Assembly: GCF_900187645.1 (NCBI RefSeq)
Contig: NZ_FYEE01000011.1
Coordinates: forward strand, 124,001 to 188,000
Direction of reading: 5' to 3'
Length of the DNA: 64,000 nucleotides
Origin: Pseudomonas sp. Irchel 3E20
GTDB taxonomy: Bacteria > Pseudomonadota > Gammaproteobacteria > Pseudomonadales > Pseudomonadaceae
The position numbers were made by a program, and so were the translations under genes. Position 1 is the stretch's first letter. Every line of letters begins with the position of its first letter. The notes beneath the pieces were generated by a model. That model saw only the letters and a program-made list of their open reading frames with translations, made no database searches and was not told where the DNA came from. Of the stretch, positions 49,919 through 59,700 are shown in pieces.

Positions 49919-51577
49919 TCAAGGTGAATGAGTGACGTCACTCACCTCGTCCACCGCCAGTGCTCCGGTGTCGGCGGTTTCCAGCACCACGTAGGCGCTG
50001 CTGCAGAAGAGTGAGTTGAGACGTTTCATGTCGGCGATCAGTTCCAAATGAAGCGAGCTGGTCTCCAGGCTTTGCACGATTTTACGTTGCAAGCGGCTGA
50101 CATGGGCGTGGGCAAGGCGCCGTTCCTGGGCGCGAAAGCGGCGTTTTTCGCGCAGCAATTGGCGGGCGCTTTCCTTGTCGGCGCTGAGGAACACCGACAG
50201 GCCCAGGCGCAGGTTGGCCATCAATTGGCTGTGCAGGTCGGCCAACTCCTCCAGGCCCACGTCGGAAAACGAGCGGCGTTGGGAGGTTTTCTGCTGCTGG
50301 AGCTTACGCAGCATGCGTTCGATCAAGTCCCCCGCCAGCTTGAGATTGATCGCCAGTTCGATCGTCTCGGCCCAGCGCCGGCTGTCGTTTTCGCTGAGGT
50401 CTTCGCGGGGCATTTGCGCCAGGTACAGCTTGATCGCGCTGTACAGCGCCTCGACGTCCTCGCCCAGGCGCCGTACTTCTTGGGTCACAGCGGTGTGTTT
50501 GCCGCGCAGCACGTCGAGCATGGCTTCGAGCATGTTGTCGATCAAATCGCCCATGCGCAGGGTTTCCCGCGCGGCATTGGCCAGGGCCAGGCTGGGGGTG
50601 GCCAGCGCAGTCGGGTCGAGGTGGCGCGGGCGGGCCAGGCCATTGGCCTCCGGGCGCTCGGGCAGCAGCCAGGCGCATAGCCGCGCCATCGGCCCGACGG
50701 TGGGCAATAGCAGCAGGCAGCGGGTGGTGTTGTAGAGCAGGTGAAACCCGATCACCAGGCCTTGGGTGCTCAGGTCCAGGCTGTCCATCCAGTTCACCAG
50801 GGGGTCGAGCACCGGGATGATGAGCAGCAGGCCGATCAGTTTGTACAACAGGCTGCCCAGGGCCACTTGGCGCCCGGCCGCGTTCTGCATGCTGGTGCTC
50901 AGGAACGCCAGGATGCCGCTGCCGATGTTGGCGCCGATCACCAGGCCAATGGCCACGGGCAGGCTGATGACGGCGGCGCCGGCCAGGGTGGCGGTGAGCA
51001 GCACGGCGGCCAGGCTGGAATACGAGACCATCGCGAACAGCGCGCCCACCAGGGCATCGAGCAGCAGGTCGCCGGTCAGCGAGGCGAACACCACCTTCAC
51101 ACCTTGGGCCTGGGTGATGGGCGCGGCGGCTTCGACGATCAGTTGCAGGGCCAGGATTATCAGGCCCAAGCCAATGCCTACGCGGCCCATCTGGCCGATG
51201 CGGGTCTGCTTGCGCGAGAGGAAGAAAATCACCCCGAGGAAAATCAGCAGCGGCGACAGCCACGACAGGTCCAGGGTCAGTACCCGCGCCATCAACGCGG
51301 TGCCGACGTCGGCGCCGAGCATGGTGGCCAGGGCGGGCGTCAACGCCATCAGGCCTTGGCCGACGAACGAAGTCACCAGCATCGCCGTGGCGTTGCTGCT
51401 TTGCACAATGGCGGTGACGAGGATGCCGGCGACAAAGGCCAACGGGCGGCTGGCCATGTTCTGGCCGATCACGTGGCGCAGGTTGGAGCCGTAGACCCGC
51501 AGGATGCCGGTGCGCACGATGTGCGTGCCCCAGATCAGCAAAGTCACGGCGGAAAGCAGATTGAGCAGGGTCAGCAT
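49919..51577 (-). CDS. Na/Pi cotransporter family protein with PhoU-like domain
   Basis: A 552-residue protein with about eight to ten helices and the two inverted NptA repeats (QSSNATAMLVTSFVGQGLMAL and VSYSSLAAVLLTATLAG), each containing the conserved QSS/SYSS type motif. The last ~200 residues form a cytoplasmic PhoU-like helical domain. Start MLTLLNLLSAVTLLIWGTH; an upstream extension is unsupported. It probably moves phosphate with sodium. Confidence 0.92.
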   Translation of the reverse strand: MLTLLNLLSAVTLLIWGTHIVRTGILRVYGSNLRHVIGQNMASRPLAFVAGILVTAIVQSSNATAMLVTSFVGQGLMALTPALATMLGADVGTALMARVLTLDLSWLSPLLIFLGVIFFLSRKQTRIGQMGRVGIGLGLIILALQLIVEAAAPITQAQGVKVVFASLTGDLLLDALVGALFAMVSYSSLAAVLLTATLAGAAVISLPVAIGLVIGANIGSGILAFLSTSMQNAAGRQVALGSLLYKLIGLLLIIPVLDPLVNWMDSLDLSTQGLVIGFHLLYNTTRCLLLLPTVGPMARLCAWLLPERPEANGLARPRHLDPTALATPSLALANAARETLRMGDLIDNMLEAMLDVLRGKHTAVTQEVRRLGEDVEALYSAIKLYLAQMPREDLSENDSRRWAETIELAINLKLAGDLIERMLRKLQQQKTSQRRSFSDVGLEELADLHSQLMANLRLGLSVFLSADKESARQLLREKRRFRAQERRLAHAHVSRLQRKIVQSLETSSLHLELIADMKRLNSLFCSSAYVVLETADTGALAVDEVSDVTHSP

Positions 51578-51758
51578 GTTCAGGCCCCCTGTGGCGGAAT
51601 GCCCCAACGGGGCTAAGTGAACGGTGCAGCGCAAGATCTACATTGTGTATTTAAGCTGTAGTCGGCTTACCGGCGAGGCGCCAGCATTGCATAGCTAAAG
51701 AAGGGTTTGAAACAAAAGTGTCATGTGGGGGCGGGTGAAAAAGCTGTTAAGCAAGCCC

Positions 51759-51792
51759 CCTGTGGGAGCGGGCCGGGCGGCGCTCCCACAGG
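51759..51792. repeat. REP-like perfect hairpin downstream of terC
   Basis: CCTGTGGGAGCG / CGCTCCCACAGG is a perfect 12-bp stem with a 10-base GC-rich loop. It resembles a collapsed REPIN and could also terminate the minus-strand TerC transcript. Confidence 0.75.
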
Positions 51793-51817
51793 TTTTCAAG
51801 GCTTTGCCCGCCAGCCC

Positions 51818-52585
51818 TTACTGGCCCGGAATGTCCTTGCGCAGTTTCACCGGGTCGGTCTGCTTTTTCTTCTTGGCGATGGCGGTGCGCATTTTGATGT
51901 TCACCGCTTCAACGGCCAGGGAGAACGCCATGGCGAAGTAGACGTAGCCTTTTGGCACATGCACTGCAAAGGCTTCGGCGATCAGCACCGTACCCACCAC
52001 CAGCAGGAACGACAGCGCCAGCATCTTCAGCGACGGGTGCTTGTCGATGAAGTTACTGATGGTGCCCGCGGCCAACATCATCACCAGCACGGCGACGACG
52101 ATCGCGGCGACCATGACCGGCACATGGGACACCATGCCCACGGCGGTGATGACCGAGTCCAGGGAGAACACGATGTCGATGATGGCGATCTGGATGATGG
52201 TGTAGATGAAGTTGCCACCCTTGCCGGTCGGCTCGTCGTGGGTTTCGTCTTCACCTTCCAGGGCGTGGTACATCTCCTGGGAGCTTTTCCACAGCAGGAA
52301 CAGGCCACCGAAGAACAGGATCAGGTCGCGCCCGGAGATACCGTGGCCGGCGACGTGGAACAGGTCGGCGGTCAGGCGCATGACCCAGGTGATCGACAAC
52401 AGCAGCAGGATGCGCGTGACCATCGCCAGCGCCAGGCCGAAGATCCGCGTGCGGGCCTGCATATGCTTGGGCATACGGCTGACCAGGATCGAGATCATGA
52501 TGATGTTGTCGATGCCCAGGACGATTTCCAGGGCGGTCAGTGTGAAGAAGGCAACCCAGATCTCCGGGTTGGTCAGCCATTCCAT
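51818..52585 (-). CDS. TerC family membrane protein
   Basis: A 255-residue protein with seven or eight helices. TerC signatures: the acidic FFTLTALEIVLGIDNIIMISILV and the second repeat IIQIAIIDIVFSLDSVITAVGM, plus KGYVYFAMAFSLAVEAVNI. TerC proteins are linked to metal (Mn) export and to maturation of membrane or secreted metalloproteins. Shorter than Alx-type TerC, with no CBS domains. Confidence 0.93.
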   Translation of the reverse strand: MEWLTNPEIWVAFFTLTALEIVLGIDNIIMISILVSRMPKHMQARTRIFGLALAMVTRILLLLSITWVMRLTADLFHVAGHGISGRDLILFFGGLFLLWKSSQEMYHALEGEDETHDEPTGKGGNFIYTIIQIAIIDIVFSLDSVITAVGMVSHVPVMVAAIVVAVLVMMLAAGTISNFIDKHPSLKMLALSFLLVVGTVLIAEAFAVHVPKGYVYFAMAFSLAVEAVNIKMRTAIAKKKKQTDPVKLRKDIPGQ

Positions 52586-52671
52586 GTGTATTCCTTTGAG
52601 CGAGTGTTAAACCGCGACGGGCCTGAACCTTGAGAACCCAAAGTCTAGACCCGGCGTAGTGAATGTAGGGC

Positions 52672-53979
52672 TTATAGAGTGCTGAACAGCGGAAAAATCC
52701 CCATCAGCAAAGCGGCAAACATTATGCACAGGCAAACCAGCACTGCCCACTTCAAGGTGAAGCGTTGATGGTCGCCAAACTCGATTCCGGCCAGCGCCAC
52801 CAGCAAATACGTGGACGGTACCAAGGGGCTGAGCAGGTGCACGGGTTGGCCGACGATGGACGCGCGGGCCATTTCCACGGCGCTGATGCCGTAATGGCTG
52901 GCGGCTTCGGCCAAAACCGGTAATACGCCGTAATAAAAAGCGTCGTTAGACATGAAGAACGTGAACGGCATGCTCACCAGCGCCGTGATGACCGCCAGGT
53001 ACGGGCCGAGGAACTCCGGGATCACCGCCAACAGGCTCTTGGACATGGCATCGACCATGCCGGTGCCCGACAGAATGCCGGTGAAAATGCCCGCAGCGAA
53101 AATCAGCCCGACCACCGCCAGCACGCTGCCGGCATGGGCCGCGACGCGGTCCTTCTGCTGTTGCAGGCAGGGGTAGTTGACGATCATCGCGATACTGAAG
53201 GCCACCATGAACAGCACCGGCAGCGGCAGCAGGCCGGCGATCAGGGTGCCCATCAGGCCCAGGGTCAGGGCGCCGTTGAACCAGATCAACTTCGGCCGGC
53301 GGGCGTCCGGGAACTGGGAAACGCTGATTTCGCTGTGGTCCACTTCGTCGCCCACCAGGTGCAATTCGCCCAGGCGCGCGCGCTCGCGCTTACCGTAGAA
53401 GTAGGCAATCGCCAGGATTGCCACCACACCGGCCAGCATCGCCGGGATCATCGGCACGAAAATATCCGACGGGTCGACATGCAGCGCACTGGCCGCCCGC
53501 GCCGTGGGGCCGCCCCAGGGCGTCATGTTCATCACCCCGCCGGCGAGAATAATCAGCCCGGCCATGATCCGCGGGCTCATGCCGATGCGGCTGTACAGCG
53601 GCAGCATGGCGGCCACGCAGATCATGTAAGTGGTGGCGCCGTCACCGTCCAGCGACACCACCAGGGCCAGCACCGCGGTGCCCACCGAAACCTTGAGCGG
53701 GTCGCCCTTGACCAGTTTGAGGATCTTGCGCACGGCCGGGTCGAACAGGCCCGAGTCGATCATCAGGGCGAAATAGAGGATGGCGAACATCAGCATCACC
53801 CCGGTCGGGGCGAGCTTGGTGATGCCTTCGAGCATCATCGGGCCGATCTTGGGCGCAAAACCGCCGAACAAGGCGAAAACGATCGGGATGATAATCAGGG
53901 CGATCAGCGCGGAGAGGCGCTTGGTCATGATGAGGAACATGAACGTGATGACCATGGCAAAGCCAAGGAAAGTCAGCAT
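52672..53979 (-). CDS. CitMHS family citrate:metal symporter
   Basis: A 435-residue transporter with about twelve helices. Features include MLTFLGFAMVITFMFLIMTKRL at the N-terminus, DGDGATTYMICVAAMLPLYSRIG, MTPWGGPTARAASAL and SNDAFYYGVLPVLAEAASHYG, all typical of CitMHS proteins such as CitM/CitH. It takes up citrate as a metal complex. No two-component regulator gene is adjacent. Confidence 0.93.
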   Translation of the reverse strand: MLTFLGFAMVITFMFLIMTKRLSALIALIIIPIVFALFGGFAPKIGPMMLEGITKLAPTGVMLMFAILYFALMIDSGLFDPAVRKILKLVKGDPLKVSVGTAVLALVVSLDGDGATTYMICVAAMLPLYSRIGMSPRIMAGLIILAGGVMNMTPWGGPTARAASALHVDPSDIFVPMIPAMLAGVVAILAIAYFYGKRERARLGELHLVGDEVDHSEISVSQFPDARRPKLIWFNGALTLGLMGTLIAGLLPLPVLFMVAFSIAMIVNYPCLQQQKDRVAAHAGSVLAVVGLIFAAGIFTGILSGTGMVDAMSKSLLAVIPEFLGPYLAVITALVSMPFTFFMSNDAFYYGVLPVLAEAASHYGISAVEMARASIVGQPVHLLSPLVPSTYLLVALAGIEFGDHQRFTLKWAVLVCLCIMFAALLMGIFPLFSTL

Positions 53980-54295
53980 AGGAATACTCCAGGCGTAGCG
54001 CGGCTAGGGGAAAGGCGAACCGGGGGGCGGTCAGCGCAGAACGGCGAGCACGGGGCTTACGGGGGGAGTAGGGGTCAGGCGCATAGGAGTGAACATCAGA
54101 ATCACCATTGTTGTTGTTAATTGGGCCGCGTGCGCTGCAATGGCGCGTTTGGCCAACCGGTCTGGTGCCGGTAGTGGAGGCGATCCTAATAGGGCAAGCT
54201 TTCAGCCAGCTTTCGCGGAGCAAAGGAGTGGATGGCTGTCTGTCGGATAGCATCCATTATTTGAGTAGGAAAATTTTCTATTGGAGATCGGAGAT
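53980..54295. other. Intergenic region between the citrate transporter and GFA genes
   Basis: This 316-base divergent region presumably holds both promoters. I see no clear operator, repeat or RNA structure in it. The end nearest the GFA gene is AT-richer, with TTGAGTAGGAAAATTTTC near 54261. Confidence 0.5.
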
Positions 54296-54703
54296 ATGGA
54301 GATTGCTGAGCTTCACACCGGTGGCTGCCAGTGCGGCGGGTTGCGGTATCGGTTTATGGGGCCGCTCAAGGACATTGCCCATTGCCACTGTTCGATTTGC
54401 CGGCGGGTCAGTGGTGGCATCGTGACCACTTGGATCACCCTGCCCGGCCGCGCCTTTGAATGGCTGACGGGCACGCCGGCGCGGTACGAATCTTCGCCGG
54501 GGTGTGTGCGGTACTTCTGCGCACGCTGTGGCGCCCATGTGGCGTTGGTGACCCAACTGAGCCCGGACAGCATCGACGTGACCGTCGCCACCCTCGACCA
54601 CCCCCAACTGGCCCCCGCCGACCGCCATATCTGGACGCAAAGCCGTTTGCCTTGGCTGCACCTGGATGAACATTTGCCCAGGGAAGCGCAGGAAGTGTTG
54701 TAG
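54296..54703 (+). CDS. GFA family protein (glutathione-dependent formaldehyde-activating-like)
   Basis: A 135-residue cytoplasmic protein with the GFA zinc fold: GGCQCGGLRY, CHCSICRRVSGG and YFCARCGAHVAL hold the Cys zinc ligands of both sites. Family members range from formaldehyde-glutathione adduct formation to unknown roles. ATG 54296 is preferred; a TTG at 54281 is in frame. GGAGAT precedes the ATG. Confidence 0.9.
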   Translation: MEIAELHTGGCQCGGLRYRFMGPLKDIAHCHCSICRRVSGGIVTTWITLPGRAFEWLTGTPARYESSPGCVRYFCARCGAHVALVTQLSPDSIDVTVATLDHPQLAPADRHIWTQSRLPWLHLDEHLPREAQEVL

Positions 54704-54783
54704 CAAACGGTAGGGCTCAGCCCGCTGCTTTTGTGGGGGCAACGGTCTTACCTCTACCACTCGTCACCGCCATTCCGTGCCGC

Positions 54784-54940
54784 CATCGCGAGCAGGCCCG
54801 CTCCCACAGCGGAAAAATGAAAGCCTCACCCGCACCACCGTTCAACGGTGGGAGCGGGCCCGCCCGCGATGGCGCCGGTACACCCCACACACCGCTACTG
54901 CCTCGCCCACCGCCATCGCGGGCAAGGCCCGCTCCCACAG
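54784..54940. repeat. Three-REP cluster, homologous to the one at 48.3 kb
   Basis: REP copies at 54784-54809 (inverted), 54848-54872 (forward) and 54914-54940 (inverted). The spacer between the first two (GGAAAAATGAAAGCCTCACC, with CCGTTCAAC following) is nearly the same as in the cluster at 48311-48463. Confidence 0.9.
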
Positions 54941-54958
54941 AGGTGCTGGTGCCGATTA

Positions 54959-55663
54959 TCAGTCCAGGTACGCGAACTGGTAGGTATCCGCGTCGATCAT
55001 TACCAATTGCAGGTCATTGCTGCGGGTGTTGACGGCTTTGCCGTTGAGCAGCACCGAGGTTTCGACGCGGTAGACGCCTTGGGGCACCTGGTCGTCGAGG
55101 TTGACGGTGAAGGTGTTCTCGTAGCCGCCGCTGCCGGTGGTCTGGTTGGCGACTTTGGTGCCTTCCTTGAACGGCGTGGTGGCGCCCGGCTCGTAGAGGC
55201 GCACTTGTTCCTTGATCTCGTTGACCGCCTGCTGGCTGCCGTTGATGGCAACGATGTTGGAGACGATCTGGATCGGCTGGCCGCGCTTGACGGTGGCGCC
55301 GGGTTTGATGCTGGTCTGGTAGCTGACCAGTTGCGGGTCGCTGGTCACACGCTTGCCGGCGGCCTTGTATTGGTCTTCGACTTGCTGGCTGCTCTGGGTC
55401 TGCACGGTTTTGGCGTTGATGACAAAGCACACCGCCAGCCCTGCCGCGCCGCCCAGGGCTGCGCCTGTGCCGCGATCCTTCTTGCCGCTCACGGCGGCAC
55501 CCGCAGCGGCGGCGCCGGCGATGGCCAAGCCACATTTGACCCAGTCACCGCCGCTCCACTTGGTTGGGTCCATATCGACGTTGGCACAGCTTTGCAGGCC
55601 GAACAGGGAAACCAGTCCGAGGACGAGAAGACGCTTGTTTGAAGGGCGGCGGGTAGCGGTCAT
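54959..55663 (-). CDS. Predicted lipoprotein of the tubulin-like operon
   Basis: A 234-residue protein with signal sequence and lipobox-like LFGLQSC (Cys at ~26), then a Gly/Ala-rich segment (CGLAIAGAAAAGAAVSGKKD, GTGAALGGAAGLAVCFVI) resembling glycine-zipper membrane segments, and a C-terminal beta-rich domain (~110-234) with QPIQIVSNIVAING and VPQGVYRVETSVLLNGK. The C-terminal part looks immunoglobulin-like. It is the last gene of the operon, 48 bases after the zinc-ribbon gene. No family recognised. Confidence 0.78.
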   Translation of the reverse strand: MTATRRPSNKRLLVLGLVSLFGLQSCANVDMDPTKWSGGDWVKCGLAIAGAAAAGAAVSGKKDRGTGAALGGAAGLAVCFVINAKTVQTQSSQQVEDQYKAAGKRVTSDPQLVSYQTSIKPGATVKRGQPIQIVSNIVAINGSQQAVNEIKEQVRLYEPGATTPFKEGTKVANQTTGSGGYENTFTVNLDDQVPQGVYRVETSVLLNGKAVNTRSNDLQLVMIDADTYQFAYLD

Positions 55664-55711
55664 CGAGTCACTTCCTTAAGGGGCGAAAAGGGGCAGGCAC
55701 GGTCCGGCTCA

Positions 55712-56713
55712 TCATTCGATGGTGGTCCGGTTCAGGGCCTGGGTACGCTGTTGTTCGGCCTGGCGGATGATGTTGAGCGCCTGGCGGTTGCCTGGGTCCA
55801 TGGTCAGCACCACGTTGGCCACGGCAATAGCCGATTGGTAATCCTTGCGCCCCAGAGCCCGTTTGGCCTGCTCCAGGGATTGGCCGAGCACACCGGGGTT
55901 GGCGCCGCTGTTGTTCTGGCGCGGGGCGACGGGCCGGGTGGTCGGCAGGGAGTTTTGCTGCTGTTGTTCGCGCAGTTTGTCGGCGAGCATTTTTTGCTGT
56001 TCTTGCAGGCGCTTGTCCAACTCGCGCTGTTGTTGTTCGCGCTCGCGGTCGGCGTCCTTGGCCAGTTTGTCGCGCTTGGCCTGCTCTTGTGCGGCCAGCC
56101 GCGCGGCTTCGGCGGCTTTTTGCGCCTGTTGCGCTTGCTGCTCGCGCTCAAGCCCGGCCTGGGCCCGTTGCAGCAGGCTCACGGCGCGGGGGTCTTTGCT
56201 GTCCTTTTGCAGGGCCTGTTCGGCGTTTTCCAGGGCGCAGCTGTACTGGTTGCTGCGCAGGCAATCATTGGCGGCCTGCACGTGCTGCTCGAACTGCTGC
56301 TGGGTTTGGCGGGCGCCGGTTTGGTAAAGCCAATAGCTGCTCACAGCACCGAGCACCATCACGCCCAGTAGCACTTTCTTCATGCCGCGCCCGGAGGGCG
56401 GCAAGGGTTGCACGTTGGCGGTGGGCGGCCGCTCGGGTGCAGGGGCTTTCGCCGCTGGCACTGGCTTGGCGGCGGGCGGTTTTTCCACCTGCTTGATATC
56501 GAATTCCAACGCCGGTGCCGGCGTTTCGGCCTTGGCCACCGGCGCGGCAGGCTTGACCACTGGCGCCACTGCGGGCGGTGCCTTGGGCGTGGGCGCCACG
56601 ACAGCGGCCACACCGCAGAACGGGCAGTGTTTCACCGGGCCGCAGAGCGCCTTGCCACAGGCGCTGTTGGCGCAGGTGGCGGGGAACCCGGCGGTTTTTG
56701 CAGACACGGACAT
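55712..56713 (-). CDS. Zinc-ribbon, single-pass, coiled-coil protein of the tubulin-like operon
   Basis: A 333-residue protein. The N-terminus has a zinc ribbon (CANSACGKALCGPVKHCPFC; paired Cys at ~14/19 and 30/33). A Pro/Ala-rich linker (~40-110) leads to a membrane helix (KKVLLGVMVLGAVSSYWLY). A long charged coiled coil (~135-250, rich in Gln, Arg, Glu) and a C-terminal TPR-like hairpin (LEQAKRALGRKDYQSAIAVA) follow. Its layout suggests a cytoplasmic ribbon with a periplasmic rod. 17 bases separate it from the tubulin-like gene. Confidence 0.82.
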   Translation of the reverse strand: MSVSAKTAGFPATCANSACGKALCGPVKHCPFCGVAAVVAPTPKAPPAVAPVVKPAAPVAKAETPAPALEFDIKQVEKPPAAKPVPAAKAPAPERPPTANVQPLPPSGRGMKKVLLGVMVLGAVSSYWLYQTGARQTQQQFEQHVQAANDCLRSNQYSCALENAEQALQKDSKDPRAVSLLQRAQAGLEREQQAQQAQKAAEAARLAAQEQAKRDKLAKDADREREQQQRELDKRLQEQQKMLADKLREQQQQNSLPTTRPVAPRQNNSGANPGVLGQSLEQAKRALGRKDYQSAIAVANVVLTMDPGNRQALNIIRQAEQQRTQALNRTTIE

Positions 56714-56730
56714 AGGGCTCAGGTCTCGGT

Positions 56731-59700
56731 TCAGATAGCGGGCGGCGGTGCGGCACCGAAGGCGACGGGCGGGCCGCCGACGGCCGGGGCGAACAGGTGC
56801 GCCAGCTCAGGCATCTGCCCGGCGCTCGCCCATGCCGCCATGCCTTCGCGCCACAACTGGCTGTCGCGGGTGATTTGCCCGGTCTGCACGTATTGCTGCA
56901 ACTGCGCGACGGTGTACGGCCCGTAGTTGGTGCCGCTGACGCTCAGGTGGTAGTTGAACTGCGGCACGTTGAGCGGTGGCGGGGCCATGCCCAGGCCGCC
57001 CGGCGGTGGCGGTACGGCCGCGCCCGGTGCGGCAGGCATGCCCGGAGCCTGGGCAGGCGCCGCCGCTACCGGGTTGAGCAGGCTTTCGAGCCAACCGGCA
57101 GTGAAGAACTCTTTGCGCAGGGCGATTTTCTCGCCGTGCTCTTTGTGCACTTCGTCGACATAGACATCGCCCAGGGAGCCGTCGATCGGCTCGGCGAACT
57201 GCGCCAGTAGGCCCTTGGCCTGTTGGATCAGTTGCTCAGCGGTGTCCGGCGCCAGGCGCTTGAGGCGCTGTTCGTATTCTTTTTTCAGCAGTTCGGCGAT
57301 TTTGTTCGGGAAGGTGCGCGCCAGGGTGGAGCGGCCCTTGATGTCCAGGCGCATGTTGGCGCGGTAGGCGTTGCGGGCGTAATCGTCGAACAGCACATGC
57401 AGCGCAGCCATTTGCAGCGGCGTGCTCAGGGCCGCTACGCGTTTGCGCAGTTGCTCTTCGATGTCGCGGTGCTGGTTAGAGCTGATGCCGCTCTGGCGGA
57501 TGGCGAATTCGTCGCCCACCGAGAAGTAGTCCTGGTCGAGCACGAACTCGTAGCGCCCGTTCTTGGCGCGGCTCAGCACGCCCAGGCCGACGCAGTGCAG
57601 GTAGAGTTTGAAGTCCTCGGCGAACTTGCGGTAATCCTCCTGGCTGAACTGGATCGGCTGCACGAATTGGCTGATGCGCTTGTGCACATGCAGCGGGATG
57701 CGTTCGCTTTCCTTGCTGTAGCAGGCCTCGTAGGTGGACATCGGCGTCAGCGCCGGCACCGGGAAGCCGCTCAGTTCGGTGTAGCAGATCAACTTGCCGG
57801 GGGTGCCCGACTCCACGAAGTCGATCTGCCCGGCGGTCATGCCGGTGCCGGTGGGCAGGCACTGGCCAATCATGGCGCCGTACATGCGCTTGAACTCGCC
57901 GGCGTCATTCACCCCGATCAGGCAGGTGAAGCTGTCTTTGTCGGTCTCAAAGCCGCCATTGCCGCTCAGTGGCACCCACGGCATGGCGCGTTGCAGCAGC
58001 AGGCGGAACTTCTCGCGTTGCTCGTCCGGGGTCAGGGCGCTGAGGGCCACCAGCAGCGGGTCGGTGCCGACTTTTTGCGGCGGCATCTGCTGCACGGCTT
58101 TGTTGCGCAGCTTGCCCAGCAGTTCTTCCTGGCCTTTGTCGGTTTGCAGTTTGTCGAACAGGGTCTTGGAGCCGCCGAAATCCTTGAAGGCGTCTTTGGC
58201 CCATTCGCGTACCTGCGGGCCGTCCACCGGCTCTTCCTCGCCGCCCTGCACCAGTTTGAGCTGGATCAGGGTGGCGTGTTCTTCCTTGATGCTGGCGTCG
58301 ATCTTCGCGATGTCGGTGTCGATGCGCCGCAGCAGGCTGTCCACCGCGTTGCGCCCGTCTTGCAGGCGGCCGACGAAGCCGTTCCAGATGGCGCGGCCGT
58401 TGTGGTCCACCGAGGCTTTGTTGCCCAGCCACTCGGAGATCTCACGCAGCAGTTGCGCCGCTTCGCGGGCCGCGACGTGGCGCACGTAGAACAGCAGGCT
58501 TTCGCGCAGGGTGTCCTTGACCTGGGTGAGCACCGTCTCGGCTTGTTTTTCCTTGCCGCTCAGGCGTGCCAGCAGGCCTTTGCCGGTGGTTTCCTTGAGG
58601 CGTTCGAATTCGCGGGCCAGTTCCGAGGATTCCAGCTTCTCGGACAGCTCCTTGAAGCGCGCGGCGTTCTTTTCCAGGGCCGGGATGATGCCGTTGCTGC
58701 CGTTTTCCAGGCGATCCTTGAGCATCTCCACCAGCGCCAGGGTGTAATCCAGGCCACCGCGTTCGTCGTCGTCGAGGCGGCGGAAGAGTTTTTCCGGCAA
58801 GGCGTCTTCTTGCACCAGGGCGGCCAGGCGTTTCTGGCGGTTTTCCTTGATGCGCACTTCGTGGTTGCGCTCGGCGCTGTCGATGCTGCTGCCCTTGGTG
58901 TCGCGTTCCAGTTGCTGCTGGATTTCCCGCACGTGGGTCAGCCACTGGTCCTTGTCGGCGCCACCGTTTTGCAGGCGCTCGAACAGGGTTTCGACCTTGT
59001 GCTCGATCTGCGCGGTGACGCTGTTATCGCCCTCGACTTGCAGCAGATCGTCGGCGATCTGGTAGTGGGTGAACTCGCCTGTGGCCAGGGTCAGTTCGAC
59101 CTTGGAGAGGAAGTCCGGCAGCTCGGTGAAGGTGCGCGGGGTGACGTTGAGCTGTTCCTTGAGGAACTCGTCGCGCTCTTTGTCGGTGGGGCGGTTGCCG
59201 TTGGCGCTGGCGTTGGCCACGCCGAAGAACGCCTTGAGCATCTGCTGCACCTGGCGATTGAGGCGCACGTTCTTGCGCGCGTCGATCTGGGTGTCCAGCA
59301 CAGCCTGGCCCACGGAGGAGTAGGCGCAGGGGAAAGTCAGTTGGATGTCGTCGCCGTAGTCCTGGGGCAAGCCGACGATGTAGTTGCGGATCTTGAACTG
59401 GTTCTGGTTGACGGCGATGGAGCGCTTCTTGTTGGCGAAATCCTGGGAGGTGAAGTCGGTGAACAGCACGTCCGAGAGCATCTCGTAGATGTCTTCCTGG
59501 TTCTCGGTCTTGGACAGGCACAGGTTGGTGTTGTCGATGAAGTACACGTCATCGAAGGGCCGCGAGTCGATGAACAGGTTGTCCTTGGCGTCCCAGTGCT
59601 TGAGCAGCGGCGCGCCGCGCATGCAGGTTTCCAGCTCCATCAGCGCCGCGTAGCCGTTGGCCTGGACGCGGTCGCTGTTGTGCCTGAGGAAGCCGCCCGG

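Noticed and set aside
49929..49944. Perfect 16-bp palindrome TGAGTGACGTCACTCA
   Set aside because: It lies within the last codons of the Na/Pi cotransporter gene (DVTHSP), where a palindrome may be coincidental; no second copy or promoter nearby.
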